This document shows, in pieces, positions 12,255-12,547 of a DNA stretch of 12,547 nt. Numbering within the stretch: position 1 is the stretch's first letter; each line of letters opens with the position of its first letter. The notes beneath the pieces were generated by a model. That model did not search any database, was not told the DNA's origin, and saw nothing but the letters and a program-made list of their open reading frames with translations. Source of the DNA: Comamonadaceae bacterium (GTDB lineage Bacteria > Pseudomonadota > Gammaproteobacteria > Burkholderiales > Burkholderiaceae_C); NCBI GenBank assembly GCA_947374705.1, contig CANCDA010000062.1, positions 1 to 12,547 of the forward strand, read 5' to 3'. The translations under genes and the position numbers were made by a program.

Positions 12255-12547
12255 TCAGCGCTCCAGCTCACCACCGGCCAACCAACGCGCACCCCGGCGG
12301 TACAGCTCATCGACCACCGGGCCTTTGAGCATGGGCATGTCCATCTTGACCGTGTAGCCAATGCGCGTCTGGATGTAAGCCAGGTGGCGGTAGCCCTCGG
12401 GGAAGGTGGCCAGCGCGTCTTGGTCTAGCGTGAGCACGGCGGTGGAGTCCACCGGGTCAATGCGGTCTTTCTCGTAAATCGGCTGGCGGTGCAGCAGCTT
12501 CCACTCGCCATTGACCTTTTGCACAAAGTCGTAAAAGCGGCCCGTGC
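12255..12547 (-). CDS. NTF2/SnoaL-like domain protein, C-terminal part
   Basis: The frame is open to the right edge, so the N-terminal part is missing and only 96 residues are visible. The sequence begins TGRFYDFVQKVNGEWKLLHR, a beta-sheet segment typical of the NTF2-like (SnoaL-type) cone fold, and continues with QPIYEKDRIDPVD, TLDQDALATFPEGYRHLAYI and a tail ending WLAGGELER. Proteins with this YEKDR-DPVD and FPEGYRHLAY pattern occur as small proteins of about 150-190 residues in proteobacterial catabolic clusters. Their reaction is usually unknown, though the fold hosts isomerases, hydrolases and dehydratases. It ends one base before the Bug gene start, with a TGA-G-ATG junction, so the two are surely co-transcribed. 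Confidence 0.7.
   Translation of the reverse strand, partial: TGRFYDFVQKVNGEWKLLHRQPIYEKDRIDPVDSTAVLTLDQDALATFPEGYRHLAYIQTRIGYTVKMDMPMLKGPVVDELYRRGARWLAGGELER

Overview
The window looks like chromosomal DNA of a betaproteobacterium in Burkholderiales, most likely Comamonadaceae (Rhodoferax/Polaromonas/Limnohabitans-like). The reasons are a Comamonadaceae-style trimeric porin, two Bug/TctC-type periplasmic binding proteins, ComF next to TrmL, GC-rich genes, and AT-rich intergenic DNA with a repeat of a type I associate with that family. The taxonomic call is inference from gene content. I see no rRNA, tRNA, CRISPR array, insertion sequence or phage gene.

Layout. (1) Positions 1-1132: a partial UPF0114 membrane protein (-), divergent from a rubrerythrin without its rubredoxin domain (+), followed by a separate 54-residue rubredoxin. 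(2) 1133-2624: a gene-poor spacer with a possible decayed small ORF, then comF and trmL (+). (3) 2627-8661: a catabolic island with a LysR-type regulator (-), a divergent outer-membrane porin ending in a strong terminator, and a tight cluster of Bug-type binding protein, M20D amidohydrolase and DadA-like D-amino acid dehydrogenase (+). (4) 8680-12547: a minus-strand run, read from right to left: partial NTF2/SnoaL-like protein, second Bug protein, RutE-like reductase, TSUP (TauE/SafE) permease, ParA-type ATPase and MaoC-like dehydratase.

The most notable signal is in the island. A 77-bp block upstream of the porin (3519-3595) recurs without gaps upstream of the Bug-M20-dadA cluster (5076-5152). 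The first 56 bp match at 53 positions. Both copies carry an ATAAA-N11-TTTAT dyad, which suits a LysR-type regulator, and the same TTGGAC-N18-TATCAT core promoter, while the spacer between the two promoter boxes has diverged. I infer that the neighbouring LysR protein controls both units and that they form one uptake-and-degradation system. The porin would admit the compound, the Bug protein would bind it in the periplasm, the M20D enzyme would hydrolyse an N-acyl or amide bond, and the DadA-like enzyme would oxidise the freed amino acid at the inner membrane. The substrate is not identified, and no inner-membrane transporter gene is present in the window.
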